A DNA stretch of 64,000 bases, from positions 49,921 through 113,920 of the forward strand of contig JACKPT010000013.1 of the NCBI GenBank assembly GCA_024233345.1. The letters are read 5' to 3'. The notes beneath the pieces are model-generated. The model was not told the origin of the DNA, ran no database searches, and saw only the letters and a program-made list of their open reading frames with translations. Positions 36,832 through 45,483 of this stretch are shown in pieces. The DNA is from Verrucomicrobiota bacterium. GTDB taxonomy: Bacteria; Verrucomicrobiota; Kiritimatiellia; CAIVKH01. A program made the translations under genes and the position numbers. Positions within the stretch are counted from its first letter, which is position 1. Each line of letters starts with the position of its first letter.

Positions 36832-39800
36832 ATGTCCGGAAAGATACAATTTACTGAGGAAACCTTGATGGGGTGGGCGGGGGCCACAGTATTCAGGGAG
36901 GGCCAAGGTCTGTATGAGCGGGGGTCGGTTCTCTCGGCCTCGTTCGATGGCACGTTCCTGCAGGGGGAATTACTGGTGGGTAGCCGGTCTCTTGAGGCGC
37001 GGGCCCGGGTCTTTGACGATGGTTCCTGCGAAAACCTGTGTCCCTGTAGAGACAGCCGGGAGCGGGGAATTGTCTGCGCCCATGTCATCGCAGTGGGACT
37101 GGTGCTTTCCAAACGCATGCATCGACCGGAAGATCAGGCCCGCAAGGAGGAGGAGAAGCGCAAGGCGATGCGGATGGCATCCTTGCAAAAAAACGCTTTC
37201 CTGGATCGGGAGGTGGTGGGGCGGACTGGCCCCGGGGTTTCTTCGCTGCACTTTTCTTTGCTGCCCAAATGGAGTACCGAGCCGATTCTTGATTCGGTTC
37301 GCTTCCGGGTCTGGTTAGCCACCCCGGCCGGTGACATGACGATTCCCCAGGTTCTCCAGAGCGGCCGCCGGGTGACGATGACCGAAAAGGATGAGGCGGT
37401 GCTCTTTGTTCTGGAAGATGCGGTGGAGGGTGCACTCGGTGACGAGGTGACCCTCTCGGCGGATGACTTCATCAACCTGCTCAAGCTAATGCCGGGTCGG
37501 GAGCTCAGGGAAGACCGGATTCGGACCCCCTGGATCATCAATGCCGCGCCGATGTCCTCCCGGCTGCTGATCGATCTCGACCGGGAGAATGGGGAGCTGT
37601 TGGTGATGCTTCAGACCGAATTACCACACCTGCGGCCGGGGCAGGTTCCGGTCTATATCCTCGGACGAAAAGAGGGATGGGCCGCCGCGGCAGGACATTT
37701 CTGGCCCTTGAGCAAGATCCTGCCAGGGCCGCTGCGGGATCTATATCGCGAGCCCATCAATGTTCCGCGCGAAGCGGTGCCCCGCTTTCTTCGGACCGAA
37801 TGGCCCCACTTGCAGTCGCTGCTTCCGGTGGCGTCCGACCTCTCAGAGGATTTGTTCACCATCGAACCCGGCGAGCCGGTGTTTCACCTGGAAATTCAGG
37901 GCAGCCCGGCATCGCTTGCCGCCACCCTGTATGCGCAGTATGGCTCCTCGCGAACCCTGGCTGGAGCAGGGGATGGCGACTGGGATTATGCATCCCCGGA
38001 TCCTGAGGATCTTCTCCGCTATCAGGTCAGGAATCCTCCGGCGGAGCAGGAAGCCCTGAAACTGCTCGCGGGCGCAGGCTTCTTTGGCAAGCAAGGTGAT
38101 GTTCTCGAGCCTCTGGTCGGGCTGGGCAAGGTTCGCAACTTTATTGGGCGTGACTGGCCTGCCCTGCGGCGCCGGGGGTGGAAGGTTTCCATAGAAGGCC
38201 CGGTTCTTGCCCTGTGCGAGGGGGCTCATTACATCACTCCGGTGGTCAATCTGGACGGGGCCGGGCACGGGGACCGGGCCACCCTGGGCCTCACCTGTGA
38301 GCGGGAGGACGGGCAGCAGGTCGGTCTGACCGAAGTCCTGCGTGCTGCCGGGCGGGGCGAATCCTTTCTCGAGTTTGGCGATGATGTCTGGTTCTTCGAT
38401 GCCGAAGCCATGCAGATTCTGGCCCAGTTGCTCGATGAGTGCGGCCAGAAATTGCCCGGTAAGGATCACCGGTATGAAGTGGGTCAGGTCCACCTTCCTT
38501 ATCTGACCCAGGTGATGGACGCTCTCGACGGGGTGGATGTCGAGAGCCCTCCGGAGTGGATGGCGTTTTCTCGCCAGATGAACCGGGAGACCCGCCTGGA
38601 GCCGGTGCCCATCGATTCTCGGCTTGAGGCAATTCTGCGCCCATACCAGAAGGATGGGGTGTACTGGTTGACCTTCCTCGAGCGCGCGGGCTATGGGGGG
38701 ATTCTCGCGGACGAAATGGGGCTGGGGAAAACTCTCCAGACCCTGGCGTGGCTGCAGCGGCCCCGGGTTCATGAGGAAGCCCGTGGTCTGCCCGCCCTCA
38801 TCGTGTGTCCCACCAGCCTGGTTGAAAACTGGGCGGAGGAAGCGGCCCGGTTCACCCCCGGGCTCAAGGTTGAAGTGGTTTCCGGGGCGGATCGCCATGA
38901 CCGATGGGATGCCCTCCCGGAGGCCGATCTTGTGGTCACCTCGTATGCTCTGGTGCGCCGGGATATTGAGCGATATGAAGCAATGGAATTTGCGGTGGCC
39001 GCCCTCGATGAGGCCCAGCACATCAAGAACCGATCGACCCAGAATGCCCTCGCGGTCAAACGTCTCCATGCCCGTCACCGTCTTGTTCTCTCCGGTACGC
39101 CGATCGAAAACAGCGTGTCCGACTTATGGTCGATCATGGATTTTCTGATGCCGGGATATCTTGGCCCCCACGACCGGTTCCGAAAAACCATCGAATTGCC
39201 CATCGCGGCGGGAGAGCAGCCCGCCCGTGATGCCCAGGCGGTCCTGCGCAAGAAACTGCATCCCTTCCTGCTGCGGCGGTTGAAACGGGATGTCGCCAAG
39301 GATCTGCCCCCCAAAATCGAGCGCGTCGCCCACTGCCAACTCACCCCCGATCAGGAAAAGGTCTATCGCGCCCTCATCGAGGCATCCCGCCGGAAAATAC
39401 AGGACATGGTTGGACAGCAGGGATTCAACCGGTCCCGGATGGAAATTCTCAAGACCCTCCTCCGGCTCCGCCAGGCCTGCTGCCACCTCGATCTACTTCA
39501 ACTCAAGGATCAGAACTTCAAGGAGCCTTCGGGCAAGATGGACCTGTTCCTCGAACTGCTCGACGAGGCGATGGATGCCGGTCACCGGGTACTGGTGTTC
39601 AGTCAGTTCGTGTCCATGCTTACCCTGCTGCGTGACGCACTTGAGAAGCGGGAGGTTCGCTATTGCTACCTGGACGGCTCCACCAAGGAGCGGCTCAAAG
39701 AGGTGCACACCTTCAACACCGACCGGAAAATCCCGGTCTTTCTGATCAGCCTCAAGGCTGGAGGCACCGGGTTGAACCTGACCGGGGCGGATATGGTCAT

Positions 39801-40041
39801 TCATATGGACCCGTGGTGGAATCCTGCCGTGGAAAATCAGGCCACCGACCGGGCCTACCGTATCGGGCAGAAGAAAACCGTCTACAGCATCAAACTCATC
39901 ACCAAGGGTACGGTTGAAGAAAAAGTCCTCGCCATGCAAAAGCGAAAGCAACTGGTCATCGATGCCTCCCTCGAGCGTGATGACGAACAAGTCCTGGATA
40001 AGCTGAGTTGGGAGGATGTCCAGGATCTGCTCAGCTTATGA
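36832..40041 (+). CDS. SWIM zinc-finger SNF2-family helicase
   Basis: This is a 1069-residue Swi2/Snf2 ATPase with an N-terminal SWIM zinc finger (C70-P-C72 and C82-A-H84). A long unassigned middle region is followed by the helicase core: LADEMGLGKTLQTL near residue 630, the DEAQ box, LSGTPIENS, and the C-lobe LISLKAGGTGLNLTGAD with DRAYRIGQKK. Such bacterial SNF2 proteins are thought to remodel protein-DNA complexes. I use the ATG at 36832; the frame extends 34 codons upstream but overlaps the rpsO promoter. It is unrelated to the SNF2 protein in the island. Confidence 0.9.
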   Translation: MSGKIQFTEETLMGWAGATVFREGQGLYERGSVLSASFDGTFLQGELLVGSRSLEARARVFDDGSCENLCPCRDSRERGIVCAHVIAVGLVLSKRMHRPEDQARKEEEKRKAMRMASLQKNAFLDREVVGRTGPGVSSLHFSLLPKWSTEPILDSVRFRVWLATPAGDMTIPQVLQSGRRVTMTEKDEAVLFVLEDAVEGALGDEVTLSADDFINLLKLMPGRELREDRIRTPWIINAAPMSSRLLIDLDRENGELLVMLQTELPHLRPGQVPVYILGRKEGWAAAAGHFWPLSKILPGPLRDLYREPINVPREAVPRFLRTEWPHLQSLLPVASDLSEDLFTIEPGEPVFHLEIQGSPASLAATLYAQYGSSRTLAGAGDGDWDYASPDPEDLLRYQVRNPPAEQEALKLLAGAGFFGKQGDVLEPLVGLGKVRNFIGRDWPALRRRGWKVSIEGPVLALCEGAHYITPVVNLDGAGHGDRATLGLTCEREDGQQVGLTEVLRAAGRGESFLEFGDDVWFFDAEAMQILAQLLDECGQKLPGKDHRYEVGQVHLPYLTQVMDALDGVDVESPPEWMAFSRQMNRETRLEPVPIDSRLEAILRPYQKDGVYWLTFLERAGYGGILADEMGLGKTLQTLAWLQRPRVHEEARGLPALIVCPTSLVENWAEEAARFTPGLKVEVVSGADRHDRWDALPEADLVVTSYALVRRDIERYEAMEFAVAALDEAQHIKNRSTQNALAVKRLHARHRLVLSGTPIENSVSDLWSIMDFLMPGYLGPHDRFRKTIELPIAAGEQPARDAQAVLRKKLHPFLLRRLKRDVAKDLPPKIERVAHCQLTPDQEKVYRALIEASRRKIQDMVGQQGFNRSRMEILKTLLRLRQACCHLDLLQLKDQNFKEPSGKMDLFLELLDEAMDAGHRVLVFSQFVSMLTLLRDALEKREVRYCYLDGSTKERLKEVHTFNTDRKIPVFLISLKAGGTGLNLTGADMVIHMDPWWNPAVENQATDRAYRIGQKKTVYSIKLITKGTVEEKVLAMQKRKQLVIDASLERDDEQVLDKLSWEDVQDLLSL

Positions 40042-40068
40042 GTCCTGGACTGACAGGGGAGTCAGGAA

Positions 40069-40284
40069 ATGACTGAGGTTGTCGTCTTTGTATTTCTGCT
40101 TGCCATATCACTGGTGATCGGACTTCCGTTCACCGGATACCCGATCTGGTGGCTGTACCGGCGGCTCTCTGGTGAAAGTAAAGACCACCCGTCAAGTCGA
40201 CATGCCGGTTCAACACCTCCCTTGTGGTGTTCGGTCGTTACTGCGCTATTGTTGGTGGCGGTTTGGGTACTGATTGTGACCTGA
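40069..40284 (+). CDS. Small two-helix membrane protein
   Basis: This 71-residue protein is not recognised. It has two hydrophobic helices (VVVFVFLLAISLVIGLPF and VVTALLLVAVWVLIV) joined by a basic loop with a WWLYRRL patch. GGGGAG and AGGAA precede the ATG, and it starts 27 bp after the SNF2 gene, so it is likely translated. Confidence 0.55.
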   Translation: MTEVVVFVFLLAISLVIGLPFTGYPIWWLYRRLSGESKDHPSSRHAGSTPPLWCSVVTALLLVAVWVLIVT

Positions 40285-40323
40285 TCGGACGTGAACAGTA
40301 TGCACGGGTCGCTCAGGCTCTGA

Positions 40324-40869
40324 TCAACGACGGATGGTGGCCATCCAGGGCGGGTTCAGTTTGGCGATTTTCTGGTAGACCGGGCAGTGTTCATGATGAG
40401 CGCCTGGGAGGTAGCCGATACTCATCAGGAATTCTCCGACAATTTCTCCGCCGGTAAATTTGAAATGCTTTTTGAACAGTTTCACCCATGCCTCTTTCGG
40501 GAGGGGGTGATGGAGATCCAGCCAATCCGCGAAGGAGCCATGGTCACGAATCAGGCCCTGCAGGACCCTGGCGTTATGAATCGCGGCATCGACTTTGAGC
40601 CGGTTGCGAATGATACCCGGATCGCCCAGCAGCCTTGTCCTGTCTTTTTCGGTGAATGCGGCAACCCGGTCGATCTCGAATCCGCGGTAGGCGGTGCGGA
40701 AGTTTTCCTGTTTCTTGAGGATGGTCAGCCACGACAGCCCGGCCTGGTTGATTTCCAGGATCAGCCGTTCGAACAGGTCGGCATCCGATCGAATTGGAAA
40801 CCCATAGTGCCGGTCGTGGTAGGTCTTATGGTGGGGATTTTCCTGGGCGGCTTCACAATAGGTGGTCAT
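40324..40869 (-). CDS. tag: DNA-3-methyladenine glycosylase I
   Basis: This 181-residue base-excision enzyme removes 3-methyladenine. It has the N-terminal YHDRHYGFP (YHDxEWG-type) segment, the helix-hairpin region GLSWLTILKKQENFRTAY and the zinc-ligand C-terminus HHEHCPVY that pairs with the N-terminal cysteine. It starts 9 bp after the serpin gene. Confidence 0.88.
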   Translation of the reverse strand: MTTYCEAAQENPHHKTYHDRHYGFPIRSDADLFERLILEINQAGLSWLTILKKQENFRTAYRGFEIDRVAAFTEKDRTRLLGDPGIIRNRLKVDAAIHNARVLQGLIRDHGSFADWLDLHHPLPKEAWVKLFKKHFKFTGGEIVGEFLMSIGYLPGAHHEHCPVYQKIAKLNPPWMATIRR

Positions 40870-40878
40870 GGCGGGGGC

Positions 40879-42069
40879 TCAGAGGGTGGGGTTGGTGATT
40901 CGGCCGATGAACAGGATCACGCCGGTGGCCCTGTCGCGAATCAGGTAAAGGAAGGGGTGGTCGGCGATAAAGGACACGGGTTGCTCCGGACGGAACGCGG
41001 TGGCCTTCATGATCGCCCCGGTGGCGGCGGCGGCTTCGGTGCCTTCCTCGGTGACTTCGATCATGGCTTCATGGACCACCTCGCTGATGAAGAGGTCGCC
41101 TGGTTGCCCACTGATGCCGGAGAAGTCGGCCCGGCCGGATTGGAAGGAGGTGGGCATGCCCATTTCCGTGAGAAGCGTTCGACATTCCAATTGGGTGCGG
41201 GCGGTGAATCGCGGCAGGGCGACCCGTACGGTCTCCCGGCGCAGGGTTTGATCCACCTCGGCGAGTCGGGCGGGTGAGAGGGTCGCTTCGAGTTCGTGCA
41301 GGGAAGAGCCGGGGGACGGGAGCAACACCAGCATCTCCATCGTGTCTTGGCGATAGGGCAGGGCCAGCGCGGAGAAGCTGTCGAGGTCGGCATAGTGGAA
41401 GCTCTGCTGTTGATGCATCATCGGCACTTCGAGCGCAGTGGTTTCATCGATATGAAAGGGCTGGGAGCGGGTGGCTTCGGCTGGAAAGGCGTGTGCCCAC
41501 CGGCCCTTGAAGTAGATGGCATTGACCAGCACCAGCCGGGTCATCGCATTGAGGGAACCCTCGGGAAGCAAATGGGGAATCTTGTCGCGGGTCCTCGTGG
41601 CCACCCAAGCATTGATCCGGTTGCGGGCTTGCGCTGCGTCGGTTCGGAAGTTTACCGGGATCGCTTCGGCGGCATAAACGGTACGCAGAATTTCCCGGAA
41701 AGGGTCATTCAGGGGCAGGGCATCGTCGGGCCAGAGGGATTGGGCTATCTGCATTTCGATCTCTCCGGACTTCGCGGACTGCTGCAGAGCTGCCCGCAGT
41801 CGTTCTGCGTGCTCGTGGGCGGTTGCGGGATCGCCGACCAGGCGCAGGCCGGTGGTCAATTCGGACAGGGTTTCTCCCTCGGCGCCGGCCATGGCCATCA
41901 GCATCACGGTGTGGATGCTGTAGGGCGATAGCACCAGGTTGTCGGGTTGGGTTGATCCGGCATGGCGATAGAAATCCAGGGTAAAGGTGTTGACCGCAGG
42001 GTCGGACGCCATGACCGGGCCGGCCAAGGTCGAGACGAGAAAAAGACAGGACAGGCAGATTGGTTTCAT
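40879..42069 (-). CDS. Secreted serpin family protease inhibitor
   Basis: This 396-residue protein has a signal peptide (CLSCLFLVSTLAGPVMA), the serpin core (LVLSPYSIHTVMLMAMAGAEGET; LVLVNAIYFKGRWAHAF) and the reactive-centre hinge EEGTEAAAATG, whose small residues predict an inhibitory serpin. The end, DHPFLYLIRD and ILFIGRITNP, is canonical. The scissile-bond residue cannot be fixed because the loop seems longer than in alpha-1-antitrypsin. GGAGTCC precedes the ATG. It lies between the Na/Pi transporter and tag on one strand. Confidence 0.93.
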   Translation of the reverse strand: MKPICLSCLFLVSTLAGPVMASDPAVNTFTLDFYRHAGSTQPDNLVLSPYSIHTVMLMAMAGAEGETLSELTTGLRLVGDPATAHEHAERLRAALQQSAKSGEIEMQIAQSLWPDDALPLNDPFREILRTVYAAEAIPVNFRTDAAQARNRINAWVATRTRDKIPHLLPEGSLNAMTRLVLVNAIYFKGRWAHAFPAEATRSQPFHIDETTALEVPMMHQQQSFHYADLDSFSALALPYRQDTMEMLVLLPSPGSSLHELEATLSPARLAEVDQTLRRETVRVALPRFTARTQLECRTLLTEMGMPTSFQSGRADFSGISGQPGDLFISEVVHEAMIEVTEEGTEAAAATGAIMKATAFRPEQPVSFIADHPFLYLIRDRATGVILFIGRITNPTL

Positions 42070-42115
42070 GCGGGTTGGACTCCTTCGCCAACAGCCTGTT
42101 CAATCCCCCGGGCGC

Positions 42116-43867
42116 TTACAAGTAATTCTCGGTCTTCAGTTGATCGAGATAGTCCTTGGGCTGGGCTTTTTCCGGGGGCGCCGGGTGTTTCTGCTCGGGG
42201 GCGATCCGGGTCAGTTTCTTGCGCTTGATCCAGAAGTCCGGCTGTTTTTCCATCAGGGCAATCATTTTGCTGTGCCGGACAATCCGGTCAAACGCGGTGG
42301 CATATTCATTGAAGTACATGCCGACCAGCGAGGTGTATTCGTGGGACTCGACCTTCTCCATGAATTTGGCCCGGGCTTCCATGCTGACCTCGATATGCTG
42401 GTCGCGGGCCTTGAGAATTTTTTCCGCCAGCTCCTGAAATTTTTCCACCTTGGGGTCCAGCGATTCGATGACCAGGCTGACCACGGCTTCGGCAGATCGG
42501 AAGATGGTGAACAGGCAGTCCAGTCCTTCTTTGGTGAATTGGGCTTCGGGCTGGTTGCGGCGGCGGATGGAGATATCGCAGATCGAGTCGATATGATCGC
42601 CGATCCGTTCGAGGTCGATGATGGCCCGGTCGAGGTGCTGGATCATGATGGCCTGGCGGCGGGACAGGTACCGATCGGTCATCTCCCGCAGATAATTGCG
42701 GAACGAAAGCTTGATTTCATCGATGGCGATTTCGTTCTGGCGGATCCTCCGGATCAGGCCCCGGTTGTTTTCGAAGATGATGCTGCCATTGATGACCAGG
42801 CTTTGCATGCAGATCCGAGTCACCCGCCGCAATTCGAGGATGGAGGCCTGGATGGCCTGCTCGGGCAGGGGAATCAGGGATTCCTCGAGGTAGCTGGATT
42901 CCGGCAAGGCCTTGCGGGAAGGGAGTAGGATTCGCAGCAGCTTGGTGTAAGGGCCAATGAAGGGGAGAAACGCAACGGCCGCAAGCAATTTAATCAGCGT
43001 ATGCAGATTGGCGGTTTGATGTATCAGGTCCGTACTGGTCATTCGGGTAAGCTCAATCAACCATGGTGCAATCAGCAAGGCGGCTCCCACGTTCAGGATA
43101 TTAAACAACAGGTGTCCTATTGCGGCTCGTCGTGCTTCGACATTGGTGCCGATGCTCCCGAGCAATGCTGTCGCGCAGGTTCCGATTTGCGCTCCCATCA
43201 CCACCGGAAAGCACTGTTCTAGATTCGTGAAGACCCCCGTGGCGGCCAGACTGTAGCACATGCCGATGGTTGCACCGCTACTTTGAATGATTGCGGTCAC
43301 GCCCGTAGCCACCGCAATGCCAAGGAGCATGCCCTTCCACGTTGAACCGTCGATAAACGAGAGCAAGGGCTGAAGCTGGTCGCGGTGAGGAACAAGTGCA
43401 TCACCCATCGTCCCGAGCCCGAGGAAAAGCAGGCCAAAACCAAACATCGCCTGTCCAAAGCTTTTTAGTTTTTCGGACGGACCCCCCATCCAGATAAAGA
43501 ATCCGAGAGCGATAGCGAAGAAGCTATAATCGGTCAGATGCAGCGATACGATCTGCATGGACAAGCTGGTACCGAGGTTGGCCCCGAGAATGACCGAGAT
43601 GGACTGGGCAAGGGTCATCAGGCCGGCGTTAACGAATCCCACTGTCATCACGGTGGCAGCGCTGCTGTGGATCATGGTGCCGAGCACGGTGCCGAGCAGC
43701 AGTCCCTTGAAGCGATTGGAGGTGGCGCGGGTGAGCAGGGTGCGCATGCTCGGTCCCGCTGCGGCCTTGAGACCCTGGCTCATCTGGCTCATCCCGAACA
43801 GAAACAGGGCGAGGCCGCCCAGCACCGCCGAGATCAGGAAAAACCATTGGGAGAAGGTCAGTTGCAC
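42116..43867 (-). CDS. Na+/phosphate cotransporter family protein with PhoU-like domain
   Basis: This 583-residue protein has two inverted NaPi repeats (GLLLGTVLGTMIHSSAATVM and GVTAIIQSSGATIGMCY, with the QSS motif) in a membrane part of about 320 residues. A cytoplasmic PhoU-like helical domain follows (DRAIIDLERIGDHIDSICDI). It likely imports phosphate with sodium. It starts with GTG at 43867, with AAAGG about 12 bp upstream. Confidence 0.9.
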   Translation of the reverse strand: MQLTFSQWFFLISAVLGGLALFLFGMSQMSQGLKAAAGPSMRTLLTRATSNRFKGLLLGTVLGTMIHSSAATVMTVGFVNAGLMTLAQSISVILGANLGTSLSMQIVSLHLTDYSFFAIALGFFIWMGGPSEKLKSFGQAMFGFGLLFLGLGTMGDALVPHRDQLQPLLSFIDGSTWKGMLLGIAVATGVTAIIQSSGATIGMCYSLAATGVFTNLEQCFPVVMGAQIGTCATALLGSIGTNVEARRAAIGHLLFNILNVGAALLIAPWLIELTRMTSTDLIHQTANLHTLIKLLAAVAFLPFIGPYTKLLRILLPSRKALPESSYLEESLIPLPEQAIQASILELRRVTRICMQSLVINGSIIFENNRGLIRRIRQNEIAIDEIKLSFRNYLREMTDRYLSRRQAIMIQHLDRAIIDLERIGDHIDSICDISIRRRNQPEAQFTKEGLDCLFTIFRSAEAVVSLVIESLDPKVEKFQELAEKILKARDQHIEVSMEARAKFMEKVESHEYTSLVGMYFNEYATAFDRIVRHSKMIALMEKQPDFWIKRKKLTRIAPEQKHPAPPEKAQPKDYLDQLKTENYL

Positions 43868-43915
43868 AACGCGGTGCCTTTCATTTCTATGGCTTGGACC
43901 CGGATCATGGGGGGC

Positions 43916-43943
43916 AGTATAATCGCTAACGGAACGCTAACAA
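43916..43943 (-). promoter_or_regulatory. Promoter of the Na/Pi cotransporter gene
   Basis: On the minus strand TTGTTA (-35, 43938-43943) and TATACT (-10, 43916-43921) are separated by 16 bp. The leader would be about 42 nt. A short direct repeat (CGCTAACGGAACGCTAAC) lies in the spacer. Confidence 0.5.
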
Positions 43944-43975
43944 TGATAAAGTTCCGCTCCGGTCCGGGAGCCCTA

Positions 43976-44581
43976 TCAGAGCCGACGGATGACTCCGGCA
44001 ACCGGTCCGGCAATTTCAAAGGAGGCCTGGTCCACTTCCACGGTGATGACCGGATAGTGGGGGTTGGCGGGAATCAGCTCCACCTGCCGATGGGTTCGCC
44101 GGATGGTTTTGATCGTGGCCTCGCCATCGACAAATGCCAGGCCGATGCCGTTTTGTTCCACCGGGGCATTGCGGCGAATCAGAACATAGTCGCCGTCAAA
44201 GATGCCCGCGTCGACCATACTGTCACCCTGTACTTGAACCGCGAATAGATTGCGGTCCCCAAAGAGCTGGTCAAATTGCAGGTGATCGCGAATGTGTTCT
44301 TCGGACAGAATCGGGAAACCCGCCGCGGCATTTCCCACCAGAGGGATGCCCTGAGGAAAAAGACTTTCCGCCAAGGTGGTCAAGTGAAGGCTGCGTGATT
44401 GGCCGGGCTCCCGGGACAGGTACCCCTTCCGAACAAGGGTTGCGACATGGTCGGATGCGGCCTTGGGGGAGCGAAACCGGAAATGCCCGGCAATTTCCCG
44501 AATGGTGGGAGGGATACCTGCGGATCGGATCACTTCACAGATCCAGGCGAGAACTTCCTGTTGGCGTTGGGTCAGATCCAT
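43976..44581 (-). CDS. lexA: LexA repressor
   Basis: This 201-residue SOS repressor has an N-terminal winged HTH (TQRQQEVLAWICE; IPPTIREIAGHFRFRSPKAA), an Ala-Gly cleavage site in GNAAAGFP (A87-G88) and the self-cleavage dyad S121 (GDSMVDAG) and K158 (EATIKTI). I start at the ATG at 44581, with AAGGGA upstream. The open frame before it runs through the operator and is not conserved. It is divergent from a tyrosine-recombinase-like gene. Confidence 0.95.
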   Translation of the reverse strand: MDLTQRQQEVLAWICEVIRSAGIPPTIREIAGHFRFRSPKAASDHVATLVRKGYLSREPGQSRSLHLTTLAESLFPQGIPLVGNAAAGFPILSEEHIRDHLQFDQLFGDRNLFAVQVQGDSMVDAGIFDGDYVLIRRNAPVEQNGIGLAFVDGEATIKTIRRTHRQVELIPANPHYPVITVEVDQASFEIAGPVAGVIRRL

Positions 44582-44605
44582 GAATGGCATCCCTTCACTT
44601 GGCGA

Positions 44606-44662
44606 TTGACTTCGCATTGGTTCATGGCTATACATATGTATAGTTACTGGAAATTCTGTCAA
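44606..44662. promoter_or_regulatory. Divergent lexA/recombinase promoters around a 16-bp palindrome
   Basis: CTATACATATGTATAG at 44628-44643 is a perfect palindrome. For the plus-strand gene, TTGACT (44606-44611) and TATACA (44629-44634) are 17 bp apart. For lexA, a perfect TTGACA lies at 44657-44662 on the minus strand, with a weaker -10 inside the palindrome. A repressor bound here would block both promoters. LexA is the obvious candidate, but this is inference. Confidence 0.6.
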
Positions 44663-44677
44663 GAAAGGAATGAAACC

Positions 44678-45325
44678 ATGAATCTCACCATGCCATTGGA
44701 CACTGCGTTGAATGTGGTCGGCCGCCTGGAAAATCAGGGGGATTATCTGCTGGGTGCCTTGATGCTGACCACCGGAGCCAAACTTTCGGATCTGTTGAAA
44801 TTGTCGGTGGGGAATCTGTCTCCCGGCAACCGGACGGTGCGCGGACCGGTATCGGTGACGGTTCCGCCCGAGTTACAGGAGGATCTTACGGCATACCTTA
44901 CCACGCTTCGTGGGCGGTACGAGGCGGATGCCCGCAGTCTTCGATTGTCCGGCTTTGACCGGCAGAGGGCGGGATTGCGGTGGCTGGATATGCCGCTGTT
45001 CCCCCGCGACGGGGTCCATCCCCCAAAAATATCCCGGAAACCGGGGGCTGTGACCCATGCAGCATTGCGCCCGGCCCGTGAGGAGGCGGATTTTGTTTCG
45101 ACCCTTCAACAGGCCGCCTTCGCTTCGGGCTGGAGAGGTCGAGTTCATTCCCACACCCTGCGTCATGTGTTTGCGCAATCGCGGGTTGAGCACGGGGTGC
45201 CCGTGGAAGCGTTGCAAGCCGATCTCGGCCATCGGGACCTGATGACCACGCTGCTTTACTTGCAGAGCCTGACCGGTAATGGCCTGTCCTTCACCCCCGC
45301 CTATGCGGCTCCGCTGGCGGCGTGA
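44678..45325 (+). CDS. Short tyrosine recombinase-like protein (catalytic domain only)
   Basis: This 215-residue protein matches the catalytic half of phage/Xer/integron-type integrases, with H159-TL-R162 (HTLRHVFA), H185 (LGHRDLMTT) and Y194 (LYLQ). The N-terminal core-binding domain is absent. The first catalytic arginine, normally in TGLRxSEL, is replaced by K35 in TTGAKLSDLL. The ATG at 44678 follows GAAAGGAAT. Activity is doubtful, and it might instead bind DNA. It shares its control region with lexA. Confidence 0.72.
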   Translation: MNLTMPLDTALNVVGRLENQGDYLLGALMLTTGAKLSDLLKLSVGNLSPGNRTVRGPVSVTVPPELQEDLTAYLTTLRGRYEADARSLRLSGFDRQRAGLRWLDMPLFPRDGVHPPKISRKPGAVTHAALRPAREEADFVSTLQQAAFASGWRGRVHSHTLRHVFAQSRVEHGVPVEALQADLGHRDLMTTLLYLQSLTGNGLSFTPAYAAPLAA

Positions 45326-45334
45326 TCCTGCCGG

Positions 45335-45481
45335 TCAGTGTTTACGCACCATCCGCAGCATTTTGGCATTCAGGATCAGAAAGCGCACGAACTGCCAGAG
45401 CCAGTTGGTGCGCATCCAACGGACCAGTCGGGTGGGCACCGGAGGGTAGTAGGATTGCTCGTATGGATCACGGGTGCTCAT
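45335..45481 (-). CDS. 48-residue protein coupled to the SQR-like gene
   Basis: This small frame begins with ATG at 45481, two bases after the stop of the flavoprotein gene, so it is almost certainly translated by coupling. The product is basic and aromatic: MSTRDPYEQSYYPPVP, then a WMRTNWLWQFVRFLILNAK segment that could form an amphipathic or membrane-dipping helix, and a basic end. I do not recognise the family. It could be a membrane tether or subunit for the oxidoreductase. Confidence 0.65.
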   Translation of the reverse strand: MSTRDPYEQSYYPPVPTRLVRWMRTNWLWQFVRFLILNAKMLRMVRKH

Positions 45482-45483
45482 GA

